DNA of 64,000 nucleotides from Paenibacillus piri. Lineage in GTDB: Bacteria > Bacillota > Bacilli > Paenibacillales > NBRC-103111. The DNA is taken from assembly GCF_004354045.1 (NCBI RefSeq), contig NZ_SMRT01000003.1:186001-250000 (forward strand). The letters are read 5' to 3'. The number at the start of each line of letters is the position of its first letter. The first letter of the stretch is position 1. Made by a program: the position numbers and the translations under genes. Shown here one piece after another: positions 1-9,295 of the stretch. The notes under the pieces are model-generated. The model had not been told where the DNA came from. It made no database searches and saw only the letters and a program-made list of their open reading frames with translations.

Positions 1-2
1 AT

Positions 3-1373
3 AACACATACAGCTTGTATAAAAAATCGTTCAATACCGGAACGACGGTATCTTTGGGTGATAACGGCAATACAAGCACAGCCCTTTATATGATCATCGT
101 GAAAGCTTCATCAGGAGGGCCGCCACCGATAGATCCCGTTATCGACGGTATTATTAAGACTACTTTGGACGGGATCAATTCCTACGGATGGGACCCGGCC
201 AACAACGGAATTTACATTAACTGGAACCGGAGCGACCCGAACAAGATTAATTGCGCCGGCAGCGGTATATGTGATGCCCGAGGCTCGGCTACGAGACATG
301 ACAGCCAGAATGATATCCGCGCCCTGCAGCATATGTACTGGTACAAATGGCGCCATCCGGGCGATACTTCACAGAATACGGCAATCGCACGTCTTCTCCC
401 GACGGTAAAATCCAAATATGGAAGCACCAGCAGTCCGAAAGGATGGATGTATTATGTGCTGCTGAGACTTCGTGATTATACGGATAATCCAAGTGATGTC
501 GCCTATTGGGAAAACGTCATTGTAAATTGGGCTCAAAAGCAGTACACCAGCATTGATCCAGTACTGGGGGTTCAGCACGACAAAAATATGGGGAACTGCG
601 ACTGCGGCTCCAATACGATCTATCTTGACGATGCTTATCGGGTTGACCGTCAAGTCGAGCTCGGGGCGGCGCTGGTTGACGCGGGAACGCGCTTCAATCA
701 TCCGGAATGGGTGACAGCCGGCCATAACCAGGTTATGACCGTATACAATCAGGCTTTCAGCAATACCTATAACTTGTTTACACGTATCTATGTCGTCAAA
801 GATGCAACTTACGGTAATAATAAAATATGGGATACTCAAGCGAAAATCGGCGAGGTTTCGGAAGAAATCGATGCGCTTGTGCGTGCGGCCGCGGTCACAA
901 CAAACTCAATAATCAAGAATGATTTCATGAACATCTCGAAGAAGATGTTGAATGCGCTTCGAACTCAACCTATCCACGACACAACGAACGGCGGTTTTTA
1001 CGGTAAAATGTACGTTGGAACCAATTACGATGGCGAACCGGGAGGCAAGGTCAGCTCGGACAAAGAAATGAGACAGGGTTCATTGCTGGGTACTTTGCAT
1101 ATAGCCAATGCGGTTTTGTCTCCTGCCAACCAGTGGTCGGATCTTGAAGCGGAAATGCTGAGAGTGGATACGAAGACGCTATCCGATAATCCGCGAGGCA
1201 TGTTCCTGCCTAATATTGCAGGCAGCGGTACGCTGAACGGATATCCGAAATCGTTAGCCGGCTATACGTTTCAAATGAATGCCGACTGGTCGATCTACGG
1301 CATTGAGAATTGGGTCAGCAATGAATCCAATAGCCTGGCCTTGCTCGGACTCCAGCAGGTGCTGACACCTTGA
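3..1373 (+). CDS. secreted glycosidase-like alpha/alpha-toroid protein, 3' part only
   Basis: The frame is open to the left edge, so the true start lies outside the window; the TTG at 15 is only the first possible start codon inside it. The visible N-terminal part (about 35 residues, rich in Thr/Ser/Gly) looks like the end of a beta-sandwich accessory domain and runs into a short SGGPPP linker. The remaining roughly 410 residues are helix- and Trp/Tyr-rich with motifs such as DDAYRVDRQVELG and GGFYGKM, typical of six-hairpin (alpha/alpha-toroid) glycoside hydrolases. I cannot assign a GH family. Conserved Asp/Glu pairs (DD, EVSEEID) could be catalytic, but this is inference. An extracellular location is likely from the linker and the cysteine-rich patch (NCDCGS). 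It is followed by a strong hairpin shared with the convergent AraC gene. Confidence 0.6.
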   Translation, partial: NTYSLYKKSFNTGTTVSLGDNGNTSTALYMIIVKASSGGPPPIDPVIDGIIKTTLDGINSYGWDPANNGIYINWNRSDPNKINCAGSGICDARGSATRHDSQNDIRALQHMYWYKWRHPGDTSQNTAIARLLPTVKSKYGSTSSPKGWMYYVLLRLRDYTDNPSDVAYWENVIVNWAQKQYTSIDPVLGVQHDKNMGNCDCGSNTIYLDDAYRVDRQVELGAALVDAGTRFNHPEWVTAGHNQVMTVYNQAFSNTYNLFTRIYVVKDATYGNNKIWDTQAKIGEVSEEIDALVRAAAVTTNSIIKNDFMNISKKMLNALRTQPIHDTTNGGFYGKMYVGTNYDGEPGGKVSSDKEMRQGSLLGTLHIANAVLSPANQWSDLEAEMLRVDTKTLSDNPRGMFLPNIAGSGTLNGYPKSLAGYTFQMNADWSIYGIENWVSNESNSLALLGLQQVLTP

Positions 1374-1448
1374 TTCGGATGGAATGAGGTCCTAATGATG
1401 ATGCAGCGAGTGTCTGACGGGTCATTGCTGCTGCGTCCAAGTCCCCGG

Positions 1449-1495
1449 ATAAAAAATGTAGGCTTTGCCGTGATTCGAGTCAGCGGCAAAGCCTA
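1449..1495 (-). terminator. rho-independent terminator of the AraC gene
   Basis: A 12-bp perfect stem (arms TAGGCTTTGCCG and CGGCAAAGCCTA), extended by TGA/TCA near the loop, is followed on the minus strand by TTTTTT. It sits between the convergent glycosidase-like gene and the AraC gene, and terminates the minus-strand gene best because the T-run lies on that side. Confidence 0.8.
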
Positions 1496-1529
1496 TAATT
1501 ATTTGAGCTTTGCTTCTATTGAACATACT

Positions 1530-2384
1530 CTATTTAACCTTTTTCCGATACTTGCTCGGACTCATGCCGCGAATATCCCTGAAACTCCTTGAGAAGCTGG
1601 AAAACGTGTTGAAGCCGACCTCCAAAGCGATTTCCGAGATCGACAGTTCAGTGAAAGCGAGCAATCCGCAGGCGTGACGGATGCGCAGCTCGCGGATGAA
1701 ATCAATGTAATTTTGCCCTAATGTTTGCTTAAGCCTTTCGCTTAAATGAGTGACGTTGAAGTGAAAGCGGTCGGCCAATTCCGTTAGCGCCAAAGGCTCG
1801 GAGTAGTGTTGGTGCACGTAATGAATAACTTTCCATATATCGGAGGTTCGTGAACGCGGCGAGATGGTTTTAAGCTCCGGAACCCCGCGATGACGATCGA
1901 ATAAAATTAAAGCCTCGAACAGAAGGGCGCGCAGCGAAACGTTCCGCCACCGATCGCTCCCTGCGTAATCGGATGCCATGTTTTCAAAAATGCGAAACAA
2001 TTCGCCGAAGGCCTCCTCGTCCAGCTGACAAAACGGCGTACCGTTATCCGCTTCGTCCAACAGCTCCTGCATGCCCCAATCATGGTGGCCCGACGGCAGC
2101 AGCAAGCCCAGATCGAAATTGCACACCCATATCGTTAGAGGAGTCTCGGTATGGCTGCGATATTCATGAATCTGGTATGGCAGCGTAAACGTGACAGTGC
2201 CGCGCCGCATCGGATGCTCTACTCCGTTAATCCATCCTGTTCCTTCTCCATCCAGAACTAAAATGAGAGTGAGGAAGTCGCCACGGTAAGCGGGGACTAA
2301 GCAGCGGTGTTTCCGCTCCATGAAAAAAGGGAATGAGCTGTCGCGATTCGGGTATTCCCATAAATATCTCGGATAGACGCCCAT
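1530..2384 (-). CDS. AraC family transcriptional regulator
   Basis: A 284-residue regulator. The N-terminal half is a cupin-like ligand-binding domain with WINGVEHPMRRGTV and a characteristic PYQIHEYR segment. The C-terminal 100 residues form the double helix-turn-helix of AraC/XylS (ALTELADRFHFNVTHLSERLKQ, then ISEIALEVGFNTFSSFSRSFRDIRGMSPSKYR). I chose the ATG at 2384 because GGAGG lies 6-7 bases upstream; an ATG five codons earlier (2399) has no such site. It is divergent from the sialate-lyase-like gene at 2542, which it probably controls in response to a sugar. That pairing is inferred from position only. Confidence 0.88.
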   Translation of the reverse strand: MGVYPRYLWEYPNRDSSFPFFMERKHRCLVPAYRGDFLTLILVLDGEGTGWINGVEHPMRRGTVTFTLPYQIHEYRSHTETPLTIWVCNFDLGLLLPSGHHDWGMQELLDEADNGTPFCQLDEEAFGELFRIFENMASDYAGSDRWRNVSLRALLFEALILFDRHRGVPELKTISPRSRTSDIWKVIHYVHQHYSEPLALTELADRFHFNVTHLSERLKQTLGQNYIDFIRELRIRHACGLLAFTELSISEIALEVGFNTFSSFSRSFRDIRGMSPSKYRKKVK

Positions 2385-2541
2385 CGGATACCTCCGCATT
2401 CGTGATCGGACTTCTTCATTTTATTATACCGAAAATATGCAATATGTTCCTGAAAAAATGTACGTCTGTCCGCCTTTGTTTTATCTATAATAATGGATGT
2501 GTCAACGATCTCCATTAATTGATGTAGAGGAGGAGCAGTAC

Positions 2542-3450
2542 ATGGAACTTAAAGCCTCATTTAAAGGAATATTCACAGCACTGGTTACCCCGATGCATGA
2601 AGACGGCAGTCTTGACTTACCGTCGTTAACCGGACTGGTGGAACACCAGCTGCAATACGGCATACACGGCTTTTATGTCGGCGGAAGCACAGGAGAAGGG
2701 CTTATTTTGTCGTCCGAGGAGCGAAAGCAGGTGCTCGAAACGGTGCTGACTGCAAATCGCGGGAGGGCGAAAGTCGTCGCACATGTCGGTTGCATCAGTA
2801 CGGACGAAAGCATAATGCTTGCCCGCCATGCGGAACAGGCGGGGGCCGATGCGATTTCGGCCGTCGTGCCGTTTTATTACAAGGTCGGAATGAACGAAAT
2901 ACGCAGCCATTATGAAGCAATCATGAACGCCGTTCGTTTGCCGATGCTGATCTATCATTTCCCCGGCGCTACCGGTGCGAGTCTGACGATGTCATTTTTT
3001 GAGGAGATGGCGCTTCATCCGCAATGCCTCGGAGTGAAATTCACCTCTTTGAATTTATTCGAAATGCAGCAAATCCGCGCCAAATGCGGACCGGATTTCC
3101 TGATCTTGAACGGTCATGACGAGGTGTATGCCGCCGGTGCGCTGATGGGAGCTGACGGCGCAATCGGCAGCACTATGAACATGATGCCCAGCCTGTATAC
3201 CGACATGTTCGACAAGATCGGCCGTGGAGATTGGAATGCCGTTGTCCAAATTCAAAGCGCGGCAAACGAGATCATCGCCCATATGTTAAAATTCGACGTG
3301 ATCCCATATGAGAAATATATGCTGTACTTGCAAGGGGTCATTGCCAATCCGAAAGTACGGCAGCCCCTGACCCAGCTTGAAGAAAATGACTGCGCCGCGA
3401 TCCGGGCGTACTATGAGAGCGGCAAAGTGCTGAATGCATATCGAAAATGA
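2542..3450 (+). CDS. N-acetylneuraminate lyase-like aldolase (DHDPS/NAL family)
   Basis: A 302-residue class I aldolase of the dihydrodipicolinate synthase/N-acetylneuraminate lyase TIM-barrel family. Visible are the alpha-keto-acid carboxylate site GGSTGEG (47-53), the catalytic Tyr138 in YHFPGATG and the Schiff-base Lys166 in GVKFTS. Motifs AHVGCIST, PFYY and NGHDEVYAAGALMGADGAIGST resemble E. coli NanA more than DapA, so cleavage of sialic acid or a related keto-deoxy sugar acid to pyruvate plus an aldehyde sugar is the best guess. The ATG at 2542 is preceded by GGAGGAG about 7 bases upstream; an earlier in-frame ATG at 2497 lacks a site. A TATAAT lies at 2486-2491 with a poor -35, as expected for activation by the divergent AraC protein. 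No other sialate genes are adjacent. Confidence 0.8.
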   Translation: MELKASFKGIFTALVTPMHEDGSLDLPSLTGLVEHQLQYGIHGFYVGGSTGEGLILSSEERKQVLETVLTANRGRAKVVAHVGCISTDESIMLARHAEQAGADAISAVVPFYYKVGMNEIRSHYEAIMNAVRLPMLIYHFPGATGASLTMSFFEEMALHPQCLGVKFTSLNLFEMQQIRAKCGPDFLILNGHDEVYAAGALMGADGAIGSTMNMMPSLYTDMFDKIGRGDWNAVVQIQSAANEIIAHMLKFDVIPYEKYMLYLQGVIANPKVRQPLTQLEENDCAAIRAYYESGKVLNAYRK

Positions 3451-3512
3451 TAGACAAGCGGTCAGATAAAATGGACCGTGGGAGTTGAACGGTTAATCGC
3501 GGCACGCTCGTC

Positions 3513-4406
3513 TCACGCATCCCTTGTAATACAGTCCAAAAACGCTTTAATCGCGGGAGTCGGCAGCTTTTCCTTTTTACGGACCATATAAATATGGCGG
3601 CTGGCCGGAAATGACGGCAGCGGAAAGGCGATCAGCTCGCCGCTGCCGATTTCCCGTTCGCAGCTTTTTTGAGACAGGATGGCGGCTCCAAGCTGTTTCT
3701 TGACCATTTCTTTCATCGTTTCCGTAGCCGACACCTCCAGCACGCTTTGCAGCTGCAGACGGTTTGCTTCGGACCATTGATCGATCAGCTCGCGGCTGAC
3801 CGATTTTTTTTCATGCATAATGATAGCCAGCTTGCGTAAATGATCGAGGCCGACCTCCCGCATGCCGGCGAGAGGATGACCGGGACTGAGGATGAGGATA
3901 AGATCGTCCCGGGCAAGCGGTGTAATGAAATATTCCCCTTCCTCATGCTCCCAACGATAATGCGGCATAATAGCGACGTCCAATTCGAAATTGTTCAGCA
4001 TGTCCAGCAATCTCGATGCAATGTTGACCTCCAATGAAATCGTCACATGGGGGTGAAGCTCCATAAATAACGAGAGATATTGAGGCAGTATATAGGTTGC
4101 GGGAGTATACGTCGAGCCTATGGCGATTCTCCCTCTTTGCAGCCCGCGGAATTCATCAACCATATTCAGCATCTCGTCTTCCATGCCTATCATTTGTTTC
4201 GCGTAATGATAGAACGATTCTCCTACATCCGTCAGCCGGATCAACCGGTTGGAGCTGGAAAGAAACAGCGGAACTCCTATCTGCTCCTGCAGCTTGTTCA
4301 AATGAAACGTAACTGTAGGCTGGGATATTTTCAGCTTCTCCGCTACCAGCGTAAGCTTTTTATAGTTAACGGTTAAGACAAACACCCGAAGCTGCTGCAG
4401 GTTCAT
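3513..4406 (-). CDS. LysR family transcriptional regulator
   Basis: A 297-residue LysR-type regulator with an N-terminal winged helix-turn-helix (residues 1-60; the LKISQPTVTFHLNKLQ segment is the recognition region). A type 2 periplasmic-binding-like effector domain follows, with GRIAIGSTYTPATYILPQYL at its beginning. Start chosen at the ATG at 4406, which has AGAGGAG about 8 bases upstream; a TTG two codons earlier is less likely. The gene is convergent with the aldolase gene and divergent from the ABC importer at 4572 across a 165-base AT-rich spacer with dyads (around 4440-4475). That is the classic LysR arrangement for control of the importer operon. Effector unknown. Confidence 0.9.
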   Translation of the reverse strand: MNLQQLRVFVLTVNYKKLTLVAEKLKISQPTVTFHLNKLQEQIGVPLFLSSSNRLIRLTDVGESFYHYAKQMIGMEDEMLNMVDEFRGLQRGRIAIGSTYTPATYILPQYLSLFMELHPHVTISLEVNIASRLLDMLNNFELDVAIMPHYRWEHEEGEYFITPLARDDLILILSPGHPLAGMREVGLDHLRKLAIIMHEKKSVSRELIDQWSEANRLQLQSVLEVSATETMKEMVKKQLGAAILSQKSCEREIGSGELIAFPLPSFPASRHIYMVRKKEKLPTPAIKAFLDCITRDA

Positions 4407-4571
4407 TGGCAATCTCCTCTATCCTGTCTATTGATGAAATCTATAATATTATAATGATTATAAATGTTATTTAACAAGGGATTTACGCTAATTTTACACG
4501 GGGAAAAACTATGGGCTTTATATTGATTATGTGAGGAAAAAAACATGTAATCGAAAAGGAGCTCGTCAAAA

Positions 4572-5684
4572 ATGAAAAATTCAATTTTGAAGCATCCCAG
4601 GCTTTCGCTTGTTCTTGCCGGCATGCTGACGGTAACGGGACTTATCGCCGGATGCGGCACTACAGCCAAGCCGGGAACGGATACGGCATCGACGCCGGCG
4701 CCGCAGGCACAGGCCGCTCAACCGGCAGCGGAGAGCGCCTCCAAAGATTTTACGCTTTACGTAGCGGAGAGCTTCGATAAGGCGCTGGCCAAAAGCTTTG
4801 AGGAAAAAACCAAAATTAAAGTAAATATCGTCCACATCGCGACAGGCGATCTGATTGCCAAAATCCAGGCGGAACGCAATAACCCGCATTGGGACGTGGC
4901 CTGGTTCGACGGCGCGACCTCGATGCAGTCTCTTAACAAGCAAGGACTGCTGCTGAAGGATTGGTCCCCGGCCAACGTCTCCAATTACACCTCGCTCGGA
5001 AAAGAACTGATTCCGTCCGACCGCGCCTTCTTCCCGACTCATGTTACCGCAGCGGCAGCTATTGCCTATAACACGAACGCAGTGAAAAAGGAACAAGCTC
5101 CCAAGGACTGGAGCGATCTGTTAAAGCCGGAGTTCAAAAATTCCGTCGCCATGAATGACCCCAGCGTTTCCGGGCCGACATACCCGTTTGTCGCCGGCAT
5201 GCTGCAGCAGCTTGGGGAAGCCAAAGGCAAACAGTTTTTTCAGGATTTGAAAGCAAACGGATTAAAGACGTTCCCGAAAAACCCGAATACGCTGCAGTCG
5301 CTTTTAACCGGCGCTACCAAAGCGATTATGATTCAGGACACGGCGATATTGAACTCCAAAACGAAGGGCGACCCGGTAGAAATCGTGTATCCTGCCTCCG
5401 GCGTCCCGATGCTGTACGGAACAATTGCGGTCAGTCCCAAATCTTCGCGTATGGATGCCGCCAAGCAGTTTGTCGAATATGTGCTGTCGCCGGAAGCGCA
5501 GAAGCAAATGGTCGATCCGAAGGTCGGAGAAGCCGACTCTTATTATCTTCCTATCATTCAGGGGGTAGAGATGAGCCCGCAGCGGCCAACCCAGGAAGTA
5601 AAATGGTTGAACGTGGATGTCATTAAAGGCTCGGAAGCTGAAAATGAGCTCAAGAAGTGGTTCCATGACAGCATTGTACAATAA
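4572..5684 (+). CDS. ABC transporter substrate-binding lipoprotein, Fe3+/aminoethylphosphonate-type family
   Basis: A 370-residue binding protein with a lipoprotein signal peptide (lipobox LIAGC, Cys28) and a low-complexity Ala/Pro/Gln linker. The binding domain is of the type used by Fe3+, thiamine, 2-aminoethylphosphonate and sugar-phosphate importers (FTLYVAESFDKALAKSFEEKTKIKVNIV, DVAWFDGATSMQSL, YNTNAVKKEQAPKDW). A SYYLPI motif lies near the C-terminus; tandem Tyr in this region bind iron in FbpA, but the alignment cannot be done by eye, so the ligand is undecided. It starts an operon with a double permease, ATPase and metallophosphatase, divergent from a LysR gene. Start ATG preceded by AAAGGAG. 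Confidence 0.85.
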   Translation: MKNSILKHPRLSLVLAGMLTVTGLIAGCGTTAKPGTDTASTPAPQAQAAQPAAESASKDFTLYVAESFDKALAKSFEEKTKIKVNIVHIATGDLIAKIQAERNNPHWDVAWFDGATSMQSLNKQGLLLKDWSPANVSNYTSLGKELIPSDRAFFPTHVTAAAAIAYNTNAVKKEQAPKDWSDLLKPEFKNSVAMNDPSVSGPTYPFVAGMLQQLGEAKGKQFFQDLKANGLKTFPKNPNTLQSLLTGATKAIMIQDTAILNSKTKGDPVEIVYPASGVPMLYGTIAVSPKSSRMDAAKQFVEYVLSPEAQKQMVDPKVGEADSYYLPIIQGVEMSPQRPTQEVKWLNVDVIKGSEAENELKKWFHDSIVQ

Positions 5685-7458
5685 ATCGAAGCGGCTGCTT
5701 AACCGGTGGTCGGTTCAAGGTCTGGGCAGCTTGCCCGGGCTGCTGCTGATGGCAGTTCTGATTTTGTACCCGTTGGCAAGCCTGCTGCTTCAAGCCGTCT
5801 TCCCGCATCTGTTCGATATGGAGATGAGCTGGGAGCCTTCACTTACGTCTATTGCGGCCGTACTCACCGACCGTACAAACCTGATAGCCGTTATGAACTC
5901 GGCGATAACCGGAGTTTGCGCCGCCGTCGTCGCTACGCTGTTAGGCACGCTGACCGCTTACGCGGCCTGGAAGTCGGACGGGAAAGTGAAAGCTTGTCTG
6001 CAGCTTTCCGTGTGGCTGCTCTTTTTCTCCCCCTCCTATTTGATCGCTCAGGGATGGATCATTTTTATGCAGAATGGAGGAATTGCGGTTCAATTATTCG
6101 GACTTCAAGCGGGCTGGTCCGACTGGTTTTTTTCCCGGTTTGGTTTAATTTTGGTAATGGGCTTCCGCTATTTCCCGTTTGTCCATTTGTCCATGAGCCA
6201 GGCATTCGCCCAATTAGGCGAAGAATATATAAGGGCGGGACGCATGCTGGGGGCGAATAAACGGGTCCTGTTTACCTGGATTGTATTTCCGCTCCTGACG
6301 CCTGCCTGGATGGCGGGAGCGTCCATCGCATTTGCGGAAGGCTTCGGCGATTTTGGGATGGCGGCGGCCATCACGCCGCATTCGCATGTTCCGACTATTA
6401 CGTATCGGATTTACACGGCATTGAACCAGGCGCCGGTCAATTACCCCGACGCATCCGTGCTTTCCGCCATCGTGCTGATCGTCACCGCACTGGCGCTTTG
6501 GCTGCAATTTCGCTGGATGAAGAGAAGCAGCTATACGCTCGTTTCCACCCATACGAAGCCTATGGAATCGAAGGGGCCGGCATGGGGAGCGGTATGGACA
6601 AGCTATGCCATACTCCTATTCGCCGTTCTTCTGCCGTTCGGTTCGACGCTAACCGTGTCCTTATGGAAAACGTGGAGCGGCGGGATTGCCGGCTCCAACT
6701 GGACGCTGGCGCATTATGCGGCTTTGCTGGACACGGACGGCGAAGTGCTGGCGGCCATTATGCGTTCGCTTGCGTACGCGTTAGTCGTAGCGGCGGCGAC
6801 GCTTGTCCTGGGCTTGATGATCTCGTTTCAAATGACCTTTTTTCAAAATAAAATCAATAAGGCGATGGATACGATCATTTTGTCCACGATGGCCATCCCC
6901 GGTGTTGTCCTGGCGGCCGGCTTCGTCTTCGCCTGGAACGCGACATGGCTCATACCGCTCCATCTGGTGCTCTATGGTACCCCGGTATGCCTGGCCCTTG
7001 CTTACATGGCTTCGGCCCTGCCTTATTCGGTGCGTCTTCAGCTGGGCGCGATGAGCCAATTGTCAGGCAACCTGCTGACCGCGGCTCAAGTACTGGGAGC
7101 CCGCAAGACAAGAGTGCTTCGAGTCATCGTGCTGCCCTTGATTCGGATGACGGTGATGTCCAGCTTTGTACTCACCTTTATCCATACCTTCTTTGAGCTG
7201 CCGGCATCTGCGATGCTGTATCCCGCGGGCCAGCCTCCGCTGCCGGTTGCCATCGCCGCCCGGTTCAATTCCTTCGATTGGCCTGCGGGCTCGGCCATGG
7301 CGGTAGAAGGCATGGCCGTGCTCATACTGATCTATTTGCTGACGCATCGGTGGCTTCGAAAACCGGATGGCCGCAAGGAAGCCGCCGACAATAGGATTAA
7401 GCGGGAAACGGCGCCGCTGCAAACGGCTGAGCGCACCCGGCAGACACTACATCTTTAG
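5644..7458 (+). CDS. double-length ABC permease, FbpB/PhnV-like
   Basis: About 604 residues with some twelve hydrophobic segments and two copies of the binding-protein-dependent permease domain: an EAA-type loop in each half (EEYIRAGRMLGANKRVLFTWIVFPLL and LTAAQVLGARKTRVLRVIVLPLI). This is the fused architecture known for iron(III) and aminoethylphosphonate importers. The start overlaps the end of the binding-protein gene; ATGs at 5644 and 5665 are both plausible, each with a weak purine-rich site, and coupling to the upstream gene is likely. The C-terminal 30 residues are polar and probably cytoplasmic. It forms the membrane channel with the ATPase at 7469. Confidence 0.85.
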   Translation: MSSRSGSMTALYNKSKRLLNRWSVQGLGSLPGLLLMAVLILYPLASLLLQAVFPHLFDMEMSWEPSLTSIAAVLTDRTNLIAVMNSAITGVCAAVVATLLGTLTAYAAWKSDGKVKACLQLSVWLLFFSPSYLIAQGWIIFMQNGGIAVQLFGLQAGWSDWFFSRFGLILVMGFRYFPFVHLSMSQAFAQLGEEYIRAGRMLGANKRVLFTWIVFPLLTPAWMAGASIAFAEGFGDFGMAAAITPHSHVPTITYRIYTALNQAPVNYPDASVLSAIVLIVTALALWLQFRWMKRSSYTLVSTHTKPMESKGPAWGAVWTSYAILLFAVLLPFGSTLTVSLWKTWSGGIAGSNWTLAHYAALLDTDGEVLAAIMRSLAYALVVAAATLVLGLMISFQMTFFQNKINKAMDTIILSTMAIPGVVLAAGFVFAWNATWLIPLHLVLYGTPVCLALAYMASALPYSVRLQLGAMSQLSGNLLTAAQVLGARKTRVLRVIVLPLIRMTVMSSFVLTFIHTFFELPASAMLYPAGQPPLPVAIAARFNSFDWPAGSAMAVEGMAVLILIYLLTHRWLRKPDGRKEAADNRIKRETAPLQTAERTRQTLHL

Positions 7459-7468
7459 GAGGGGTACC

Positions 7469-8578
7469 ATGCATATTCAAATTGAGCGAATCCATAAGCG
7501 TCTTGGCGGCAGGTCGATCCTCCAGGATGTCTCCTTGCAGGTGAAGAAAGGGCAATTCACGGTGCTCTTGGGTCCGTCAGGCTGCGGGAAAACAACGCTC
7601 CTGAATATATTGGCAGGCTTGACGGACATTGATGAAGGCGAAATCCATATTGGCGGGAAGCTGTATTCCGCTCCGGGCTATACGATGCCACCGGAACTTC
7701 GCAACGTAGGGATGGTGTTTCAGGATTTTGCCTTATGGCCCCATATGAGCGTTTATGATAATGTTGCGTTCGGACTGAAGGTGCTGCGAATGGCCGATAA
7801 AGAAATTAAGGAACGGGTTGCCGACGTGCTGCAGCTTGTCCAGATGCAGGCTTACCCCGATCATTACCCGCATCAGCTGTCAGGGGGACAGAAGCAGCGA
7901 ATCGCCATAGCCAGGGCAATGGCGACCCGTCCGGAAGTGCTGCTTATGGACGAGCCGCTATCGAGTCTGGATGCGCGGCTGCGCGAGCAAATGCGCTGGG
8001 ACCTGCTGCGGATCCTGCAGGATGCGGGAATCACGTCCGTCTATGTGACCCACGATCAGCACGAGGCGCTTAGCATGGCGGATGAGATCGTGCTGTTGAA
8101 TGAAGGCAGGATCGAGCAGACCGGATCCCCGGTGCACATGTACCGGCAGCCCCGTTCCGTATTCGCAGCATCGTTTCTGGGGGCTGCCAATTTATTGGAA
8201 GGAACCGTAACGGAATACGATCGCGGAGTTTCCGTGGTCGATTGCGGCGGATTGCGCGTAGAGGTACAGGACGAAGACGCGGTTCCGGGCGAGAAAGTGA
8301 CGATTTTGTTTCGTCCCGGAGCAGTCGAGTTCGCCTCATACGGCGGCACACGGCCCAGCGGCGTTTCGTTCAGAGCCCGCATCAGACAGCGCGCTTTTCA
8401 CGGCTCGGAATGGCAGTACCGGGTTCAGATCGAAGAGAGTGGTTCCGTTTCTCCTTCAATACTAATAGAAGCATGGGATCAAAGCGAAAGGTCCATCGGA
8501 GAATACTGCGAGCTGTCAGTCCCTCTTCACAGCTGTCGTGTCATTCGGGGGAAATACGTTGTTGAACATCAAAGATAG
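7469..8578 (+). CDS. ABC transporter ATP-binding protein (FbpC/PotA-like)
   Basis: A 369-residue ATPase with Walker A GPSGCGKT (35-42), Q-loop, signature LSGGQKQR, Walker B LLMDEP, and H-loop in YVTHDQHEAL. A C-terminal TOBE-like regulatory domain (from about residue 240, with LFRPGAVEF) is typical of the CUT1/Fe/spermidine subgroup. Start ATG has TAGGAGGGG immediately upstream; the permease stop is 10 bases before it. It is the only ABC ATPase gene in the window and energises the importer encoded by the two preceding genes. The four or more other importers here lack their own ATPase. Confidence 0.93.
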   Translation: MHIQIERIHKRLGGRSILQDVSLQVKKGQFTVLLGPSGCGKTTLLNILAGLTDIDEGEIHIGGKLYSAPGYTMPPELRNVGMVFQDFALWPHMSVYDNVAFGLKVLRMADKEIKERVADVLQLVQMQAYPDHYPHQLSGGQKQRIAIARAMATRPEVLLMDEPLSSLDARLREQMRWDLLRILQDAGITSVYVTHDQHEALSMADEIVLLNEGRIEQTGSPVHMYRQPRSVFAASFLGAANLLEGTVTEYDRGVSVVDCGGLRVEVQDEDAVPGEKVTILFRPGAVEFASYGGTRPSGVSFRARIRQRAFHGSEWQYRVQIEESGSVSPSILIEAWDQSERSIGEYCELSVPLHSCRVIRGKYVVEHQR

Positions 8579-8592
8579 AGGTTGTGATCCAC

Positions 8593-9213
8593 ATGTCGCG
8601 CATTTTAGCGATTTCAGATATTCACGGACATAGCAGAGGCTTGAAGCTGCTGCTGGATTATGCCGAATATGTGCCGGCAAATGATCGATTGTTTTTGCTC
8701 GGCGATTTTTTAAGCTACAGGGAGTCGGAAAACAGGCAGACGCTCCTCCTGCTGCAGGAGTTGATTCATGACGGGGCGGAGGCCGTGATCGGGAATCATG
8801 AGGTCCGCCTGCTGAACGAGCCCTACCCGACGGACTGGCAGGAAGCGTGGCTTCCGCTGATCCGTTCGATGAAGCCTTACATCAGGTATGACCGGTATTT
8901 GTTTGTCCATGCCGGAATCCAGCCCGGACTGCCGCTGGAGCAGCAGCCAGTTCAGACATTGACGGAAATACGCCAACCGTTTCACGCGGATACATTCGTT
9001 CCCGACCCGTATGTCGTGTTCGGACATACGCCCACCGAACGATTGGGCTGCAAACCGGGTAGCGTTTATTTTGCCAATCATAAAATCGGTATCGATACGG
9101 GGGCGAAGCATCATCTTCGGCTTACGATGGTTGACTTGACGAACAGGCTCGCTTATTCCTGCTCGACAGCACGCGAAAGTCATTATTCCGATCTGCAGGT
9201 CACTTCGTTTTAA
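8593..9213 (+). CDS. PPP-type metallophosphatase (calcineurin-like)
   Basis: A 206-residue metallophosphoesterase with the phosphoprotein-phosphatase motif series: SDIHGH (Asp9, His11), GD (37-38), GNHE (67-70), FVHAG and FGHTP. The usual GDxVDRG motif is altered here to GDFLSYRESE. Relatives include PrpE/ApaH-type enzymes acting on phosphoproteins or dinucleoside tetraphosphates. It is 14 bases after the ATPase gene, so probably the last gene of the importer operon. This suggests the imported compound, or a product of it, carries a phosphate ester; that is inference. Start: ATG at 8593 is preferred over the GTG at 8584 because AGAGG lies about 11 bases upstream of the ATG and only 2 upstream of the GTG. 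Confidence 0.78.
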   Translation: MSRILAISDIHGHSRGLKLLLDYAEYVPANDRLFLLGDFLSYRESENRQTLLLLQELIHDGAEAVIGNHEVRLLNEPYPTDWQEAWLPLIRSMKPYIRYDRYLFVHAGIQPGLPLEQQPVQTLTEIRQPFHADTFVPDPYVVFGHTPTERLGCKPGSVYFANHKIGIDTGAKHHLRLTMVDLTNRLAYSCSTARESHYSDLQVTSF

Positions 9214-9295
9214 CTCCTGCAAGAGCCGCAGCGAACTCGCTTCTGCACAGGCGACAATTCTTAGGGTCTTTTTTCAGCCGGGGGGCACCTATAGT

